Part shown: positions 1 through 10,482 of the stretch, one piece after another | How positions within the stretch are numbered: position 1 is the first letter of the stretch | Layout of the letters: every line of letters begins with the position of its first letter | The notes under the pieces: model-generated | Told to the model about the DNA's origin: nothing | What the model saw: the letters and a program-made list of their open reading frames with translations, nothing else | The model's database searches: none | Assembly (NCBI GenBank): GCA_009930425.1 | Contig: RZYE01000003.1 | Coordinates: 1 to 48,391 of the forward strand | Source of the DNA: Actinomycetota bacterium | GTDB taxonomy: Bacteria > Actinomycetota > Actinomycetes > Actinomycetales > Actinomycetaceae | Direction: 5' to 3' | Length of the DNA stretch: 48,391 bases | Translations under genes and position numbers: made by a program

Positions 1-1
1 G

Positions 2-466
2 GACTTCGCGGCGATCAACCTCTACGAGAAGAACCTCGCGTTCAACCTCGGTGGACACGTCAACCACTCCATCTTCTGGTCGAACCTCTCACCCGAGGGC
101 GGCGGCGAGCCCGAGGGCGAGGTCGCCGAGGCGATCACCGACTCCTTCGGCTCCTTCGCGGGCTTCAAGGGACAGTTCACGGCGGCCGCCACCGGCATCC
201 AGGGCTCCGGCTGGGCCGTCCTGGCCTACGACGCGGTCTCGGGCAAGCTGGTGACCTACCAGCTGTTCGACCAGCAGGGGAACGTTCCGGTTGGCGTCCT
301 CCCCCTCCTCCAGCTCGACATGTGGGAGCACGCCTTCTACCTCGACTACCTGAACGTCAAGGCGGACTACGTCACGGCCTTCTGGAACATCGTCAACTGG
401 GAGAACGTCGCCCAGCGGCTCTCTGCGGCCACGAGCAAGTCGCCGGGACTCATCCTCCCGTCCTGA
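2..466 (+). CDS. sodA: Superoxide dismutase (Fe/Mn family), C-terminal part, 5' truncated by window edge
   Basis: Frame 2 reads [26 protein letters not shown]...[28 protein letters not shown], the SOD C-terminal metal-binding signature ([11 protein letters not shown]); TGA at 464-466. Confidence 0.95.
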   Translation, partial: DFAAINLYEKNLAFNLGGHVNHSIFWSNLSPEGGGEPEGEVAEAITDSFGSFAGFKGQFTAAATGIQGSGWAVLAYDAVSGKLVTYQLFDQQGNVPVGVLPLLQLDMWEHAFYLDYLNVKADYVTAFWNIVNWENVAQRLSAATSKSPGLILPS

Positions 467-500
467 CCTGATGCGGGCTCCACGGCCCGCCTGGAGCCCT

Positions 501-535
501 GAAGGGGGCCCTGCCGAATCGGCAGGGCCCCCTTC
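501..535. terminator. Perfect 16-bp hairpin between convergent sodA and ctaF
   Basis: gaagggggccctgccg-AAT-cggcagggcccccttc; no U-tract; lies between converging genes. Confidence 0.75.
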
Positions 536-554
536 GTGACGTCTCGGGGATGCG

Positions 555-1001
555 TCAGTGCGCGTGCTGTCCCCGGGAGAACTCGAAGACCTGGCCCACG
601 AGGCCGATGACCCCGAGGGCCACGCCGATCCCCGTGATCCAGAACCCGATCGCTGCGCCGAGGAAGAGGAGGGCCGAGGCGACCCCGAGGACGAGCGGCC
701 ACCACGAGTGCGGGGAGAACACCCCGATCTCTCCCGTGCGGACGGAGATCTCGCCGAGCGGGTCGTCCTCAGGCCGCACCGAGATGCGTCGCGAGAGCAC
801 CCAGAGGTAGCCGGCGATGATCCCCGCGAGGCCGGCGACCATGTAGAACGCCGTGGTACCCACGGGCTCGGCCTCGGCCACCACCAGGTAGGCGGTCCCC
901 ACGATGAGGAAGAAGACCATCAGGAAGGCGAAGAGGAGGAACTCGGCACGGAGCGGGTGGACGTCCCGCCGCGAGACCCGTGCGTCGGCGGTGTCGCTCA
1001 T
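555..1001 (-). CDS. ctaF: Cytochrome c oxidase subunit IV (actinobacterial CtaF type)
   Basis: [39 protein letters not shown]...[12 protein letters not shown]; several TM helices; ATGA overlap with the ctaD stop. Confidence 0.85.
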   Translation of the reverse strand: MSDTADARVSRRDVHPLRAEFLLFAFLMVFFLIVGTAYLVVAEAEPVGTTAFYMVAGLAGIIAGYLWVLSRRISVRPEDDPLGEISVRTGEIGVFSPHSWWPLVLGVASALLFLGAAIGFWITGIGVALGVIGLVGQVFEFSRGQHAH

Positions 1002-2692
1002 CTCGTGATCCTCTCGTGCTGGGTGAGGCTCAGGTTGTCGATCGCCGCGACCTCCGGGTGGTGGAGGTCGAAGGCAGGACGCTCTGACCGGATGCGCGGG
1101 ATCGAGGTGAAGTTGTGCCGCGGGACGGGGCACGCAGTCGCCCACTCGAGCGACCCACCGAAGCCCCAGGGGTCGTCGACGAACACGGTTCGCGGTCCCC
1201 GCTGCGTGATGTAGAAGTTCCAGAGGAACGGCAGGGTCGAGATGGCCGTGAGCCATGCACCCACCGTCGAGACCTGGTTGAGGACCGTGAACCCGTCCTC
1301 GACGAGGTAGTCGGCGTAGCGCCGCGGCATGCCCTCGACACCGAGCCAGTGCTGGACCAGGAACGTCGTGTGGAAACCCACGAAGAGGAGCCAGAAGTGG
1401 ACCTTCCCGAGTCGCTCGTCGAGCATGCGGCCCGTCCACTTCGGCCACCAGAAGTAGAAGCCCGCGAACATCGCGAACACGACCGTCCCGAAGATCACGT
1501 AGTGGAAGTGCGCCACCACGAAGTAGGTGTCGTGGACGTGCCAGTCCATGGCCGGACTCGCGAGGATCACGCCCGTGAGCCCACCGAAGAGGAAGGTGAA
1601 GAGGAAGCCGAGTGCGAACAGCATCGGGGACTCGAACGTGATCTTGCCCCGCCACATCGTTCCCAGCCAGTTGAACATCTTCACGCCCGTGGGAACGGCG
1701 ATCGCCATCGTCAGCAACGAGAAGAACCCGAGCATGACGGCGCCCGTGGTGTACATGTGGTGCGCCCAGACCGAGATGGACAGTGCAGCGATCGCGATCG
1801 TGGCGAACACCAGCGTCTTGTACCCGAAGATCGGCTTCCGTGAGAAGACCGGGATGACCTCGGAGATGATGCCGAAGAACGGCAGGGCGAGGATGTAGAC
1901 CTCGGGGTGCCCGAAGAACCAGAACAGGTGCTGGTAGAGCACCGGACCGCCGCTCTCGACCGCGAAGATGCCTGCGCCGAACACCCTGTCGAAGAGGATC
2001 CCGAAGAAGGCAGCCGCGAGGACCGGGAAGGCCATGAGCACGAGGAGCGAGGTGATCAGGATGTTCCAGGTGAAGATCGGCATGCGGAACATGGTCATCC
2101 CGGGCGCACGCATCGTGATGATGGTCGCGACGAAGTTGACCGAGCCGAAGATGGTGCCGAAGCCCGTCATCGCGAGTCCCGCGAGCCACAGGTTCACCCC
2201 CACGCCCGGGGTGTAGGCCGAGAGGGACAGGGGAACGTAGCCGGTCCACCCCATCGAGGCTGCCCCGCCCGGGCTGAGGAACCCGGCCGTGGCAATGAGG
2301 CCGCCGAAGAGGAAGAGCCAGTAGGCATACATGTTCAGCCGCGGGAACGCGACGTCCGGGGCGCCGATCTGGAGGGGAACCATGATGTTGCCGAACGCGG
2401 TGAACAGCGGTGTCGCGAACAGGAACAGCATGATCGTGCCGTGCATGGTGAACAGCTGGTTGTACTGGTCCTTCGACTGCAGCATCATCCCGGGCGCCCA
2501 CAGTTCGGTGCGGATGACCATGGCCATGATGCCCGCGAGGATGAAGAAGAAGAACGCGGTGTACAGGTACATGTACCCGATGACCTTGTGGTCCGTGGAG
2601 GTGAGCCACGAGACGATGGTCTGACCGAGGGACTGCCGCTCGGGCCTCAGGCCGGGGACGAACTCGGACTGCTGTGGGAGGGTGGCGGCCAT
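998..2692 (-). CDS. ctaD: Cytochrome c oxidase subunit I
   Basis: 564 aa; [19 protein letters not shown] and [17 protein letters not shown] heme/CuB motifs. Confidence 0.97.
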   Translation of the reverse strand: MAATLPQQSEFVPGLRPERQSLGQTIVSWLTSTDHKVIGYMYLYTAFFFFILAGIMAMVIRTELWAPGMMLQSKDQYNQLFTMHGTIMLFLFATPLFTAFGNIMVPLQIGAPDVAFPRLNMYAYWLFLFGGLIATAGFLSPGGAASMGWTGYVPLSLSAYTPGVGVNLWLAGLAMTGFGTIFGSVNFVATIITMRAPGMTMFRMPIFTWNILITSLLVLMAFPVLAAAFFGILFDRVFGAGIFAVESGGPVLYQHLFWFFGHPEVYILALPFFGIISEVIPVFSRKPIFGYKTLVFATIAIAALSISVWAHHMYTTGAVMLGFFSLLTMAIAVPTGVKMFNWLGTMWRGKITFESPMLFALGFLFTFLFGGLTGVILASPAMDWHVHDTYFVVAHFHYVIFGTVVFAMFAGFYFWWPKWTGRMLDERLGKVHFWLLFVGFHTTFLVQHWLGVEGMPRRYADYLVEDGFTVLNQVSTVGAWLTAISTLPFLWNFYITQRGPRTVFVDDPWGFGGSLEWATACPVPRHNFTSIPRIRSERPAFDLHHPEVAAIDNLSLTQHERITR

Positions 2693-3552
2693 CAGCTGTT
2701 CGCTCCTTCGGTGTCGTAACGGTTCAGCTCGTCACCGAGCCTGCCGACGTTGCCGGCCTGCCGGAGCGCCTCCATCTCGGCCTCGAACTCCTCCAGCGGG
2801 ACGACAGCGACCCGGAAGAGCATCTCCGAGTGGAACTCGCCGCACATCTCTGCGCACTTGCCCATGTAGACCCCCTCCTTCGTGGGGACCACCTGGAAGC
2901 TGTTGGTGCGGCCGGGGATCATGTCGGTCTTGTACAGGAAGGCCGGGATCCAGAAGGAGTGCTGGACGTCGCGCGACTTGATCTCGAACTGCACGTTCTG
3001 GTCGACCGGGAGGTAGAGGGTGGGCAACTCGTCCGCCACGCCCTCCTCACCGGTCAGCTGGACCCGCTCGCCCGAGTAGTGGACGTCGTAGTCGAGGTAG
3101 TTGAAGTCCCAGCTCCACTGCTTGCCGTACACCTCGACCGTCAGGTCGGGTTCCTCCTCGACGGCCTGGACCGATTCGATCGTGCGCTGGGAGAACACGA
3201 ACAGGACCCCGACCATCACGATGGGGATGACGGTGTACATCAGCTCGAGCGGGACGTGGTACTGGAGCTGGACCGGGAGCTCGTTGTCGTCCTTGCGCTT
3301 GCGGTAGACGATGAGCGCCCAGATCATCAGGCCCCAGACGAGGACACCGACAGCAAGAGCGGCGATCCACGACCCGTTCCAGAACGCGATCAGCTCCCCG
3401 GTCTTGTTCGTGACCCCCGCGTCCGAGGGCAGGAACCCCGTCGAGACGTCCGTCGAGCACCCGGACAGCCCGGCCGTGAGCAGTGCGGCAAGGGCGGCAG
3501 TCCCCCACAACCTGGCGTTCTTGGGTGGAGAGGGGTTTCGCACCGGTGACAC
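2692..3552 (-). CDS. ctaC: Cytochrome c oxidase subunit II, lipoprotein signal
   Basis: 286 aa; lipobox LSGC; CuA motif [12 protein letters not shown]; adjacent to ctaD. Confidence 0.96.
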   Translation of the reverse strand: MSPVRNPSPPKNARLWGTAALAALLTAGLSGCSTDVSTGFLPSDAGVTNKTGELIAFWNGSWIAALAVGVLVWGLMIWALIVYRKRKDDNELPVQLQYHVPLELMYTVIPIVMVGVLFVFSQRTIESVQAVEEEPDLTVEVYGKQWSWDFNYLDYDVHYSGERVQLTGEEGVADELPTLYLPVDQNVQFEIKSRDVQHSFWIPAFLYKTDMIPGRTNSFQVVPTKEGVYMGKCAEMCGEFHSEMLFRVAVVPLEEFEAEMEALRQAGNVGRLGDELNRYDTEGANS

Positions 3553-3635
3553 CTTCCGACGTGATGTGGGACCATGGTCCCCCTAATGGGAAAACCCTAC
3601 AACCTCAGGGTGCCTCCCCGCGCGCCGTGGCGCGT

Positions 3636-4511
3636 TCAGCCCACGTAGCCGACGACGTCGATGACCGCGGCGATCGCAGGGGTCTCCGTGCCTTCCGGCA
3701 TGAGTGCGATCACGCGCGAACCAACCGGCACCCCGACCAGCTCGTCGAAGATCGAGCCCCCACCCAGCGCGATCGTCTCGGGTGCCCCGTAGTCCCACGT
3801 CGAGCCGCCGTCCGTGCCGTCCCACCCCGTGGCGGCGAAGGAGACGATGACGCTCCCGGAGTCGCCGACGACCTCGCCGCTCCCCTCGGCGATCGTCGTC
3901 AGAGCGAGTTCCTCGGGTGCGGCGGAGTCGGGCTTCACCGCCACGGTCGCGGGCTGGCCGAGCTCGCCCGTGACGGTGACGGGAAGGTCCGCGAGGGCTC
4001 CGGTGTCGACGGCGTCGCTCTGCCCGGCGAGCTCCTCCGCACCGAATGCCGCGACCACGTCGACGACGAAGACGAGGGTGTCACCCGCCGCGATTCCCGC
4101 GTCCGGGTTGCCGTCGGGATACCCGAGCTCCGACGGGATCGAGAGGAGCACGCGATCCCCGACGTGGGTTCCCGGCAGGCCCTGTTGCCATCCCTGGATG
4201 ACCTGGTCGAGGGAGAAGCCGGCGACCTGTCCCCTCGAGAAGGAGTCGTCGAAGGCAGCCTCGGCACCCCACACCTGGCCGAGGTAGTCGGCGACGACGA
4301 AGTCCCCCTCGGCGACCTCCTCGCCGTCGCCCTCGCTCACGACGTCGACCTCCAGCTCGGCCGGTGGGTCCGAGTCGGGGAACGTCAGGGTGGGCTGCTC
4401 CCCGAACTCACTGCTCACCTGCGGTACTTCTCCGCCACCGGCGTCACCGGAGCACGCGGCGAGGAGGAGGGCCGCGGCGGCGACGGTGGACAGGGCGAGG
4501 TGACGACGCAT
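3636..4511 (-). CDS. FKBP-type peptidyl-prolyl cis-trans isomerase lipoprotein, two FKBP-like repeats
   Basis: Lipobox LLLAACSG; LDQVIQGWQQGLPGTHVGDRVLLSIPSELGYPDGNPDAGIAAGDTLVFVVDVV is typical FKBP; a second weaker repeat follows. Confidence 0.85.
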   Translation of the reverse strand: MRRHLALSTVAAAALLLAACSGDAGGGEVPQVSSEFGEQPTLTFPDSDPPAELEVDVVSEGDGEEVAEGDFVVADYLGQVWGAEAAFDDSFSRGQVAGFSLDQVIQGWQQGLPGTHVGDRVLLSIPSELGYPDGNPDAGIAAGDTLVFVVDVVAAFGAEELAGQSDAVDTGALADLPVTVTGELGQPATVAVKPDSAAPEELALTTIAEGSGEVVGDSGSVIVSFAATGWDGTDGGSTWDYGAPETIALGGGSIFDELVGVPVGSRVIALMPEGTETPAIAAVIDVVGYVG

Positions 4512-4528
4512 GGGGTGCTCCGGGAGTG

Positions 4529-4876
4529 TCAGTGGAAGGAGTCGCCGCAGGCGCAGGAGCCCTGGGCGTTCGGGTTGTCGATCGTGAAGCCCTGCTGCTC
4601 GATCGTGTCGGCGAAGTCGATCGTGGCACCGTCGAGGTAGGGAGAACTCATCCGGTCGACGATCACCTCGACCCCGTCGAAGTCCACGGTGGCGTCCCCG
4701 TCCAGGAAGCGCTCGTCGAAGTAGAGCTGGTAGATGAGGCCCGAGCAGCCGCCGGGCTGGACCGCGATGCGAAGTCGCAGGTCGTCGCGGCCCTCCTGCT
4801 CCAGCAGGCTCTTCACCTTCGCGGCGGCCACTGGCGTGAGCGCCACGTTGTGGGACTGGGTGTTGGTCTGGGTCAT
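4529..4876 (-). CDS. erpA: Iron-sulfur cluster insertion protein, HesB/IscA/ErpA family
   Basis: 115 aa; QPGGCSGLIYQLYFDE and C-terminal SCACGDSFH cysteine motif. Confidence 0.93.
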   Translation of the reverse strand: MTQTNTQSHNVALTPVAAAKVKSLLEQEGRDDLRLRIAVQPGGCSGLIYQLYFDERFLDGDATVDFDGVEVIVDRMSSPYLDGATIDFADTIEQQGFTIDNPNAQGSCACGDSFH

Positions 4877-4950
4877 GGTGCAACTCCTTCCAGTGCGATT
4901 TCGAGGGTACGTGTTGCTGGCCCCGTGCGGCCAATCGCTGAGAGCGTAAC

Positions 4951-5889
4951 TCAGCGGGTCCATGTCCGGGCCACGCGAAGGACCCGCACGGCGAGTGCAT
5001 CGGGATCCAGCGGCCCGACCGTGGTGTAGGACCCGACGATGCCCAGCGCGGCACGCTGGTGGCGGGAGGTGTGGTCCTCCCCGCTGAGGACCACGACGGG
5101 GCACCCCGCCTCGAGCGCCGCGGGTGCGAGGGCGGCGGCGGCCGACTCCTCGAGGGCGACGGCATCCATCTCCTCCACGACCACGAGGCACAGATCCGCA
5201 CGCGGCACGGCAGCCGCCATCCCCGAGGCGGTGACGGTGTACTCCGCTCCGCTCGTTGCCCGGGCCCCCAGTGCGAGGGCGACGAAGGCGCTCCCTCCAC
5301 CCAGCCCCGTGAACGCAGCTGTGGCAAGGCGTGGGGCCGGTCGCCGGGGAAGTTCGAGCTCGGCACCCACGGCGGACGCGAACGCGGCCACCTCCCGGTC
5401 ACGTCGCTGGGCCTCGTCCGGCCCGATCTCGTCCGCCAGCCGGGCGCCGGCGCCGTGGAGACCCAGCAACGGCAGCCTGTCATTCCCGACGACCACCACG
5501 TCCACCGCCGCGAGTGCCTCCCGCGCCGCCGCCAGTGACCCGAAGCGCTCCCGGATGACCTCGGCGAAGCCCTGCCCGCCGTCGTGGGCGCGTGAGGCGG
5601 CCATGCCGAGCACCACGCGGTCGGCGCCCGCGTCGACGGCGGAGACGAGGGCGCGAGCGACGGGTGCGGTGGTGGAACCTGTCAGGAGGTGTCCGGTCTC
5701 GACGACGGCGGCGGCGGACCCCGGACCTTTGGCGGCGGCGAGGCTCTCCCCCAGTCCGGTTGCGCCGTCGGACAGCGCGAAGGCCTCCAGCTCGTCCGCC
5801 GCTGCGGCACGCCAGCCGGTGATGACGGCCCCCGTCAGCTCGCCGGCGGTGAAGTCGCGTACCGCCGTCGCGCCCACCAGTACCCTCAT
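4951..5889 (-). CDS. Glycerate kinase family-like protein, divergent
   Basis: 312 aa; overall layout and position next to erpA match the actinobacterial glycerate-kinase family (cf. Rv2205c), but key motifs are altered. Confidence 0.55.
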   Translation of the reverse strand: MRVLVGATAVRDFTAGELTGAVITGWRAAAADELEAFALSDGATGLGESLAAAKGPGSAAAVVETGHLLTGSTTAPVARALVSAVDAGADRVVLGMAASRAHDGGQGFAEVIRERFGSLAAAREALAAVDVVVVGNDRLPLLGLHGAGARLADEIGPDEAQRRDREVAAFASAVGAELELPRRPAPRLATAAFTGLGGGSAFVALALGARATSGAEYTVTASGMAAAVPRADLCLVVVEEMDAVALEESAAAALAPAALEAGCPVVVLSGEDHTSRHQRAALGIVGSYTTVGPLDPDALAVRVLRVARTWTR

Positions 5890-5940
5890 CTGCCCCGCCT
5901 CCGTACTCCTGCAACCAGTCGCTGTGCCATTCTGGTTCCC

Positions 5941-6363
5941 ATGTCGAGAACTCCCGGCGCGCTCGCCATCCTGTTCCTCGCCCCCGTGCTCGTGGGCTGC
6001 GGGCAGGACGACAACCCGGTCGCCCCCATCGCACCCGACGACCTCGCCGCGGAGATCAGCGCCCAGATGGCCGAGGAGGTGGGCGTCGCACCGGAGGTCG
6101 TCTGCCCCGCGGAGCTCCCCGCTGAGATGGGGGCGAGTTCCACCTGCACGATCGCCGCCTCCGAGGACGTGGCCACTGCACTCGTGGTGGTGGCGACCGT
6201 GACGGAGGTCGACACCGAGGAACGCGTGGTCGTGTTCGACATCGCGGTGTCCACCGCCGAGGAGGCGACGGCGACGCCGTCGCCGGCGGCCACCGGGACG
6301 GATGCGCCGACCGGGGAGGCGACCACGAACGCGCCCGGCGAGGAGGCAACCCCGGCGGACTGA
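5941..6363 (+). CDS. DUF4333-like lipoprotein with Thr/Pro/Ala-rich tail
   Basis: Signal with lipobox LVGC; VVCPAELPAEMGASSTC cysteine pair typical of DUF4333; low-complexity C-terminus. Confidence 0.65.
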   Translation: MSRTPGALAILFLAPVLVGCGQDDNPVAPIAPDDLAAEISAQMAEEVGVAPEVVCPAELPAEMGASSTCTIAASEDVATALVVVATVTEVDTEERVVVFDIAVSTAEEATATPSPAATGTDAPTGEATTNAPGEEATPAD

Positions 6364-6367
6364 GCCG

Positions 6368-7735
6368 TCACTCCTCCAGGGTTCCCGAGAGATCCGCCAG
6401 GAGGATGGCCTCCGCCAGGATCGCGTTGCGCAGCTCGCCGAGGTGGATGGACTCGTTCCCCGAGTGCGCGCGGGTGTCCGGGTCCTCGATGCCCGTGACG
6501 AGGATCTCCGCCTCGGGGAACACGTTCGCGAGGTCGGCGATGAACGGGATCGACCCTCCGACGCCGATCTCGACGCTCTCCGTCCCCCAGGCCTCCCGCA
6601 GCGCGCGGCGCGCCTGCCGCATGACCTCGCCGCCCTCCTCCGCGAGGAAGGACGGTCCGGTCTCCCCCGGGGTGATCGTCACCTCGGCGCCGAAGGGAAC
6701 GTTGGCCCTCAGGTGCTCCTCGAGCGCCGTCCAGGCCTCCGCCGGGTCCTGTCCCGGCGCCACCCGCAGCGACAGCGCTGCCCGGCACGTCGGGGCGATG
6801 GTGTTCGACCTCCCCTCGACCGGGGTGGCGTCGAGGCCGACGACGCCGAGGGCGGGCTTCGTCCAGAGGCGCGACGGGATCGAACCGGTCCCGGCGAGGC
6901 GGTACCCGTCGACGACGGCGGCGTCCGCCCTGAACTCCTCGTCCGGGTAGTCGATGGGGGATGCCTCGCGCTGGAGCAGGCCAGCGACCGCCACGTCACC
7001 GTTCTCGTCGTGGAGCGAGGCGATCAGTCGGCACATGAGGGTGGTGGCGTCCAGCACGGGTCCGCCGTACATCCCCGAGTGAAGCGCGTGCCCCGTGACC
7101 CTGAGCTCCACCTGGCACTCGACGAGCCCCCGGAGGGAGGTGGTGACGGCGGGGACCCCGACCTTCCAGTTGGTGGAGTCGAGCACCACGATGACATCGG
7201 CCGCCAGTGCCTCGCGGTGTGCCGTCAGGAAGTTCACGAACGACGGCGAGCCCACCTCCTCCTCGCCCTCGACGAAGCAGCGCACGCCGGCGCGCAGGTC
7301 CTCCCCCAGCACGCGGATCGCCGCGACGTGGGCGACCACACCCGCCTTGTCGTCGGCGCTGCCGCGCGCGTAGAGGCGGTCGCCTCGCACGACGGGCTCG
7401 AACGGGTCGTCCTGGTCCCAGTCCTCGAGCGGCCCGGGCGGCTGGACGTCGTGGTGCGCGTAGAGGAGGACGACGGGTGCGCCCTCGACGCCGTCGCGCG
7501 CCCCGAGCACGGCGGGACGGCCCGGCGCACCGGACGGAGCCGACGCGGACGCGACCCTCGCGGCCACTCCCACCTCCCCGAGGAGATCGCGCACCAGACC
7601 TGCGCTGACCTGCAGCGTCGACTGATCGAAGGAATCGGCGGAGACGCTCGGGATGCGGACGAGGGCGACGAGGTCCTCGACCACACGCTCGAGGGATTCG
7701 TCCACCCTGCTTGACAGTTCGGCAACGGTGACCAC
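6368..7735 (-). CDS. Dipeptidase / M20 family metallopeptidase
   Basis: VVLLYAHHDVQPPG, RGSADDKAG, EGEEEVGSPSF and HSGMYGG are M20 motifs; GTG start at 7735 chosen inside the longer ORF. Confidence 0.9.
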   Translation of the reverse strand: MVTVAELSSRVDESLERVVEDLVALVRIPSVSADSFDQSTLQVSAGLVRDLLGEVGVAARVASASAPSGAPGRPAVLGARDGVEGAPVVLLYAHHDVQPPGPLEDWDQDDPFEPVVRGDRLYARGSADDKAGVVAHVAAIRVLGEDLRAGVRCFVEGEEEVGSPSFVNFLTAHREALAADVIVVLDSTNWKVGVPAVTTSLRGLVECQVELRVTGHALHSGMYGGPVLDATTLMCRLIASLHDENGDVAVAGLLQREASPIDYPDEEFRADAAVVDGYRLAGTGSIPSRLWTKPALGVVGLDATPVEGRSNTIAPTCRAALSLRVAPGQDPAEAWTALEEHLRANVPFGAEVTITPGETGPSFLAEEGGEVMRQARRALREAWGTESVEIGVGGSIPFIADLANVFPEAEILVTGIEDPDTRAHSGNESIHLGELRNAILAEAILLADLSGTLEE

Positions 7736-7791
7736 GTCCCCGAGGTTACCGTGCTCCCCCGGCCCGCGGCGCCGTCCATTAGGATTCCTGT

Positions 7792-8388
7792 GTGTTCTCC
7801 CGAAAGCGCGCCGAGCAGCCCGCCCCCGATCCGGCCCCCACGCCCCGGGGCAAGGGCCACGCCACGCCCAAGCGCAAGGAGGCGCAGGCGGCCCGGCAAC
7901 GCCCGCTCGTGCAGAACGACCGCAAGGCCGCCCGGGCGGCGGCGAAGGCCCGCCGCGACGAGGCCTACGCACGGCAGCACCAGGCCATGCTCGTGGGCGA
8001 CGACCGCTACATGCCGGCACGCGACCGGGGCAAGGCACGTCGCTTCGCCCGCGACTACGTGGACGCACGGTGGTCGATCGGCGAGATGTTCATGCCGATC
8101 GCCTTCCTGATCCTCTTCATCATGCTGGTCGGCAGCATCTACCCCGAGGTGGCCTGGGCGGGCACGCTGGCGATGTACGCGATCGTGCTCGGCGGGGTGA
8201 TCGACTCGCTCGTGATGGTCTGGCTCCTCAAGCGCCACCTCGCCGCCCGCTTCGACGATGACGAGATCCCCTCCTGGACCGGCATGTACGCCTTCCAGCG
8301 CAGCTTCATGCTGCGCCGCTTCCGGCTCCCCAAGCCGTTGGTGAAGCGCGGCGAGTGGCCCCAGGCGAAGACTCCCACCCGGCCCTGA
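7792..8388 (+). CDS. DUF3043 domain membrane protein
   Basis: Basic N-terminus, two TM helices (FMPIAFLILFIMLVG; AMYAIVLGGVIDSLVMVWLL); known neighbour of M20 dipeptidase in actinobacteria. Confidence 0.8.
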   Translation: MFSRKRAEQPAPDPAPTPRGKGHATPKRKEAQAARQRPLVQNDRKAARAAAKARRDEAYARQHQAMLVGDDRYMPARDRGKARRFARDYVDARWSIGEMFMPIAFLILFIMLVGSIYPEVAWAGTLAMYAIVLGGVIDSLVMVWLLKRHLAARFDDDEIPSWTGMYAFQRSFMLRRFRLPKPLVKRGEWPQAKTPTRP

Positions 8389-8415
8389 GCAGGTCCTCTC
8401 GGTAGGATCGAGGCC

Positions 8416-9429
8416 ATGACCAACAATCGACACCTCGGCAACAGCGGCCTCAAGATCAACGACATCATCTACGGGAACTGGCTCACGCACGGCTCCCAGG
8501 TGGAGAACGAGACGGCGATCGCCTGCGTCCACGCCGCCCTCGACGCCGGTATCTACACCTTCGACACCGCCGACGTCTATGCCAACACGCGGGCCGAGGA
8601 GGTCCTCGGCCGGGCACTGAAGGGCCAGCGCCGAGAGTCCCTCGTCATCCTCACGAAGACCTACTGGCCGGTGGGACCCGGCGGCCCCAACGACTGCGGC
8701 CTCTCCCGCAAGCACATCATGGAGTCCATCGACGGTTCGCTGCAGCGACTCGGGACGGACCACGTCGATGTCTACCAGGCGCACCGCTTCGACACCGCCA
8801 CCCCCCTGGAGGAGACGATGGAGGCCTTTGCCGACATCGTCCGGGCCGGGAAGGCGTTCTACATCGGCGTCAGCGAGTGGACCGCGGACCAGATCCGCGC
8901 CGGCCACGCCCTCGCCAGGGAGTTGCGCGTCCCGCTGGTCTCCTCCCAGCCGCAGTACTCGATGCTGTGGCGTGTCATCGAGGACGAGGTGGTCCCGGCG
9001 AGCAGGGATCTCGGGATCTCGCAGATCGTGTGGTCCCCCGTCGCCCAGGGAATCCTGACCGGCAAGTACAAGCCGGGGCAGGCGCTGCCGGAGGGTTCCC
9101 GCGCCACCGACTCCAAGGGTGGCGCGACGATGATCTCCCGCTGGATGGACGACCGCGTGCTCGCCGCCGTCCAGCAACTCGAGCCGATCGCCGCCGACCT
9201 CGGCCTCACCATGGCGCAGCTCGCGATCGCCTGGGTCCTGCAGAACGAGAACGTGGCAGCGGCGATCATCGGTGCGTCACGGCCGGAGCAGGTGGCGGAC
9301 AACGTCAAGGCCTCAGGGGTGGTCCTGCCCTCCGACGTGATGGCCCGGATCGACGAGGTCCTCGGGGACATCCCGGTGCGCGACCCCGGGATGACCGCGA
9401 AGTCAGCCCCCGCCTCGCGCCCCTGCTGA
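8416..9429 (+). CDS. Aldo/keto reductase (voltage-gated K+ channel beta-subunit-like)
   Basis: DTADVYANTRAEEVLGRAL, LTKTYWPVGPGGPNDCGLSRKHI, IVWSPVAQGILTGKYKPGQ. Confidence 0.92.
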   Translation: MTNNRHLGNSGLKINDIIYGNWLTHGSQVENETAIACVHAALDAGIYTFDTADVYANTRAEEVLGRALKGQRRESLVILTKTYWPVGPGGPNDCGLSRKHIMESIDGSLQRLGTDHVDVYQAHRFDTATPLEETMEAFADIVRAGKAFYIGVSEWTADQIRAGHALARELRVPLVSSQPQYSMLWRVIEDEVVPASRDLGISQIVWSPVAQGILTGKYKPGQALPEGSRATDSKGGATMISRWMDDRVLAAVQQLEPIAADLGLTMAQLAIAWVLQNENVAAAIIGASRPEQVADNVKASGVVLPSDVMARIDEVLGDIPVRDPGMTAKSAPASRPC

Positions 9430-10464
9430 GCCGACCGCTGACGCCCGGGCGAGGTCGCGATTGACCCGCCCGGGCCACAGCGGACCCTCGTAGACGAACG
9501 CCGTGTAGGCCTGGAGGAGGTCGGCGCCCGCATCGAGGAGCGCCTGTCCGGACGCGGCATCCGTGATGCCGCCGGAGGCGATGAGGACGGGGCGGGTCCC
9601 GAGGTCCCGTCGCAGGAGCCGCACGACCTCACGCGCACGGTCGTGGAGCGGCGGCCCGGACAGTCCGCCGGGACCGAGATCGTGGGCGATGGTGGTGTTG
9701 ACCGCGACCACACCGGCGAGGTCCTCCTCCCCCACCATCGCGGCGACGGCCGAGATGTCACCGGCCTCGAGGTCCGGGGCCAGCTTGACGAACACCGGTA
9801 CCTCCCTGCCGGACACGCGGCGCGCCTCGTCCCGGACGGCGCGGACGATGGGCCGCAACGCGTCGACCTGCTGGAGCTCCCGCAGCCCCGGGGTGTTCGG
9901 CGAGGACACGTTCACGACCAGGTAGTCCGCCCATCGCGCAACCTCGTGCGTGGACGCGCGGTAGTCCTCGACCGCGCCGTCCAGCGGGGTGGTCCGCGTC
10001 TTGCCGAGGTTGACGCCGACGACGACGGCGCGCCCGGCCGAGGAGCGGCGCAGCTCCCGCAGCCGCCGGGCCACCACCGCCGCGCCGTCGTTGTTGAAGC
10101 CCATCTGGTTCCGCAGCGCCCGCATGTCGGGGTGGCGCCAGAGGCGTGGCCGGGGGTTTCCGGGCTGTGGGTGCGCGGTGACCGTGCCCACCTCGATGAA
10201 GCCGAACCCCAGCGCATCCATGCCGAGCACGGCCTCGGCGTTCTTGTCCATGCCGGCACAGAGGCCCAGCACACCCGGGATCTCGCGGGGGAACGCCAGC
10301 AGCCGCGGGTTCCGCACCGGCCCGCCGAGGTGGCCGACCGTGCCCTTCAGGGCACGCCGCACCGGCTCCGTCCTGCCCGCGAGGGCGATCGCCTCGACGG
10401 CGGCATGGTGGGCCGCCTCCGGGTCGGTGTGGACGAGGGCATGGTCATAGAGCAGCCGGTACAC
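9403..10464 (-). CDS. pyrD: Dihydroorotate dehydrogenase (quinone)
   Basis: 353 aa; LCAGMDKNAEAV, GFGFIEVGTVTAHPQPGNPRPRLWR, NVSSPNTPGLRELQ, IASGGI; GTG start. Confidence 0.95.
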   Translation of the reverse strand: MYRLLYDHALVHTDPEAAHHAAVEAIALAGRTEPVRRALKGTVGHLGGPVRNPRLLAFPREIPGVLGLCAGMDKNAEAVLGMDALGFGFIEVGTVTAHPQPGNPRPRLWRHPDMRALRNQMGFNNDGAAVVARRLRELRRSSAGRAVVVGVNLGKTRTTPLDGAVEDYRASTHEVARWADYLVVNVSSPNTPGLRELQQVDALRPIVRAVRDEARRVSGREVPVFVKLAPDLEAGDISAVAAMVGEEDLAGVVAVNTTIAHDLGPGGLSGPPLHDRAREVVRLLRRDLGTRPVLIASGGITDAASGQALLDAGADLLQAYTAFVYEGPLWPGRVNRDLARASAVGSAGARGGG

Positions 10465-10482
10465 GCTCCCGATCGTAGGGGA

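Noticed and set aside
555-2609. 684-aa minus-strand ORF (and other ORFs) spanning the ctaF-ctaD region
   Set aside because: Its C-terminal part is the real ctaF reading frame; the upstream extension is out of frame with ctaD and is a lack-of-stop artefact.
7234-9177. 647-aa minus-strand ORF spanning the M20/DUF3043/AKR genes
   Set aside because: Overlaps real genes in another frame; composition artefact.
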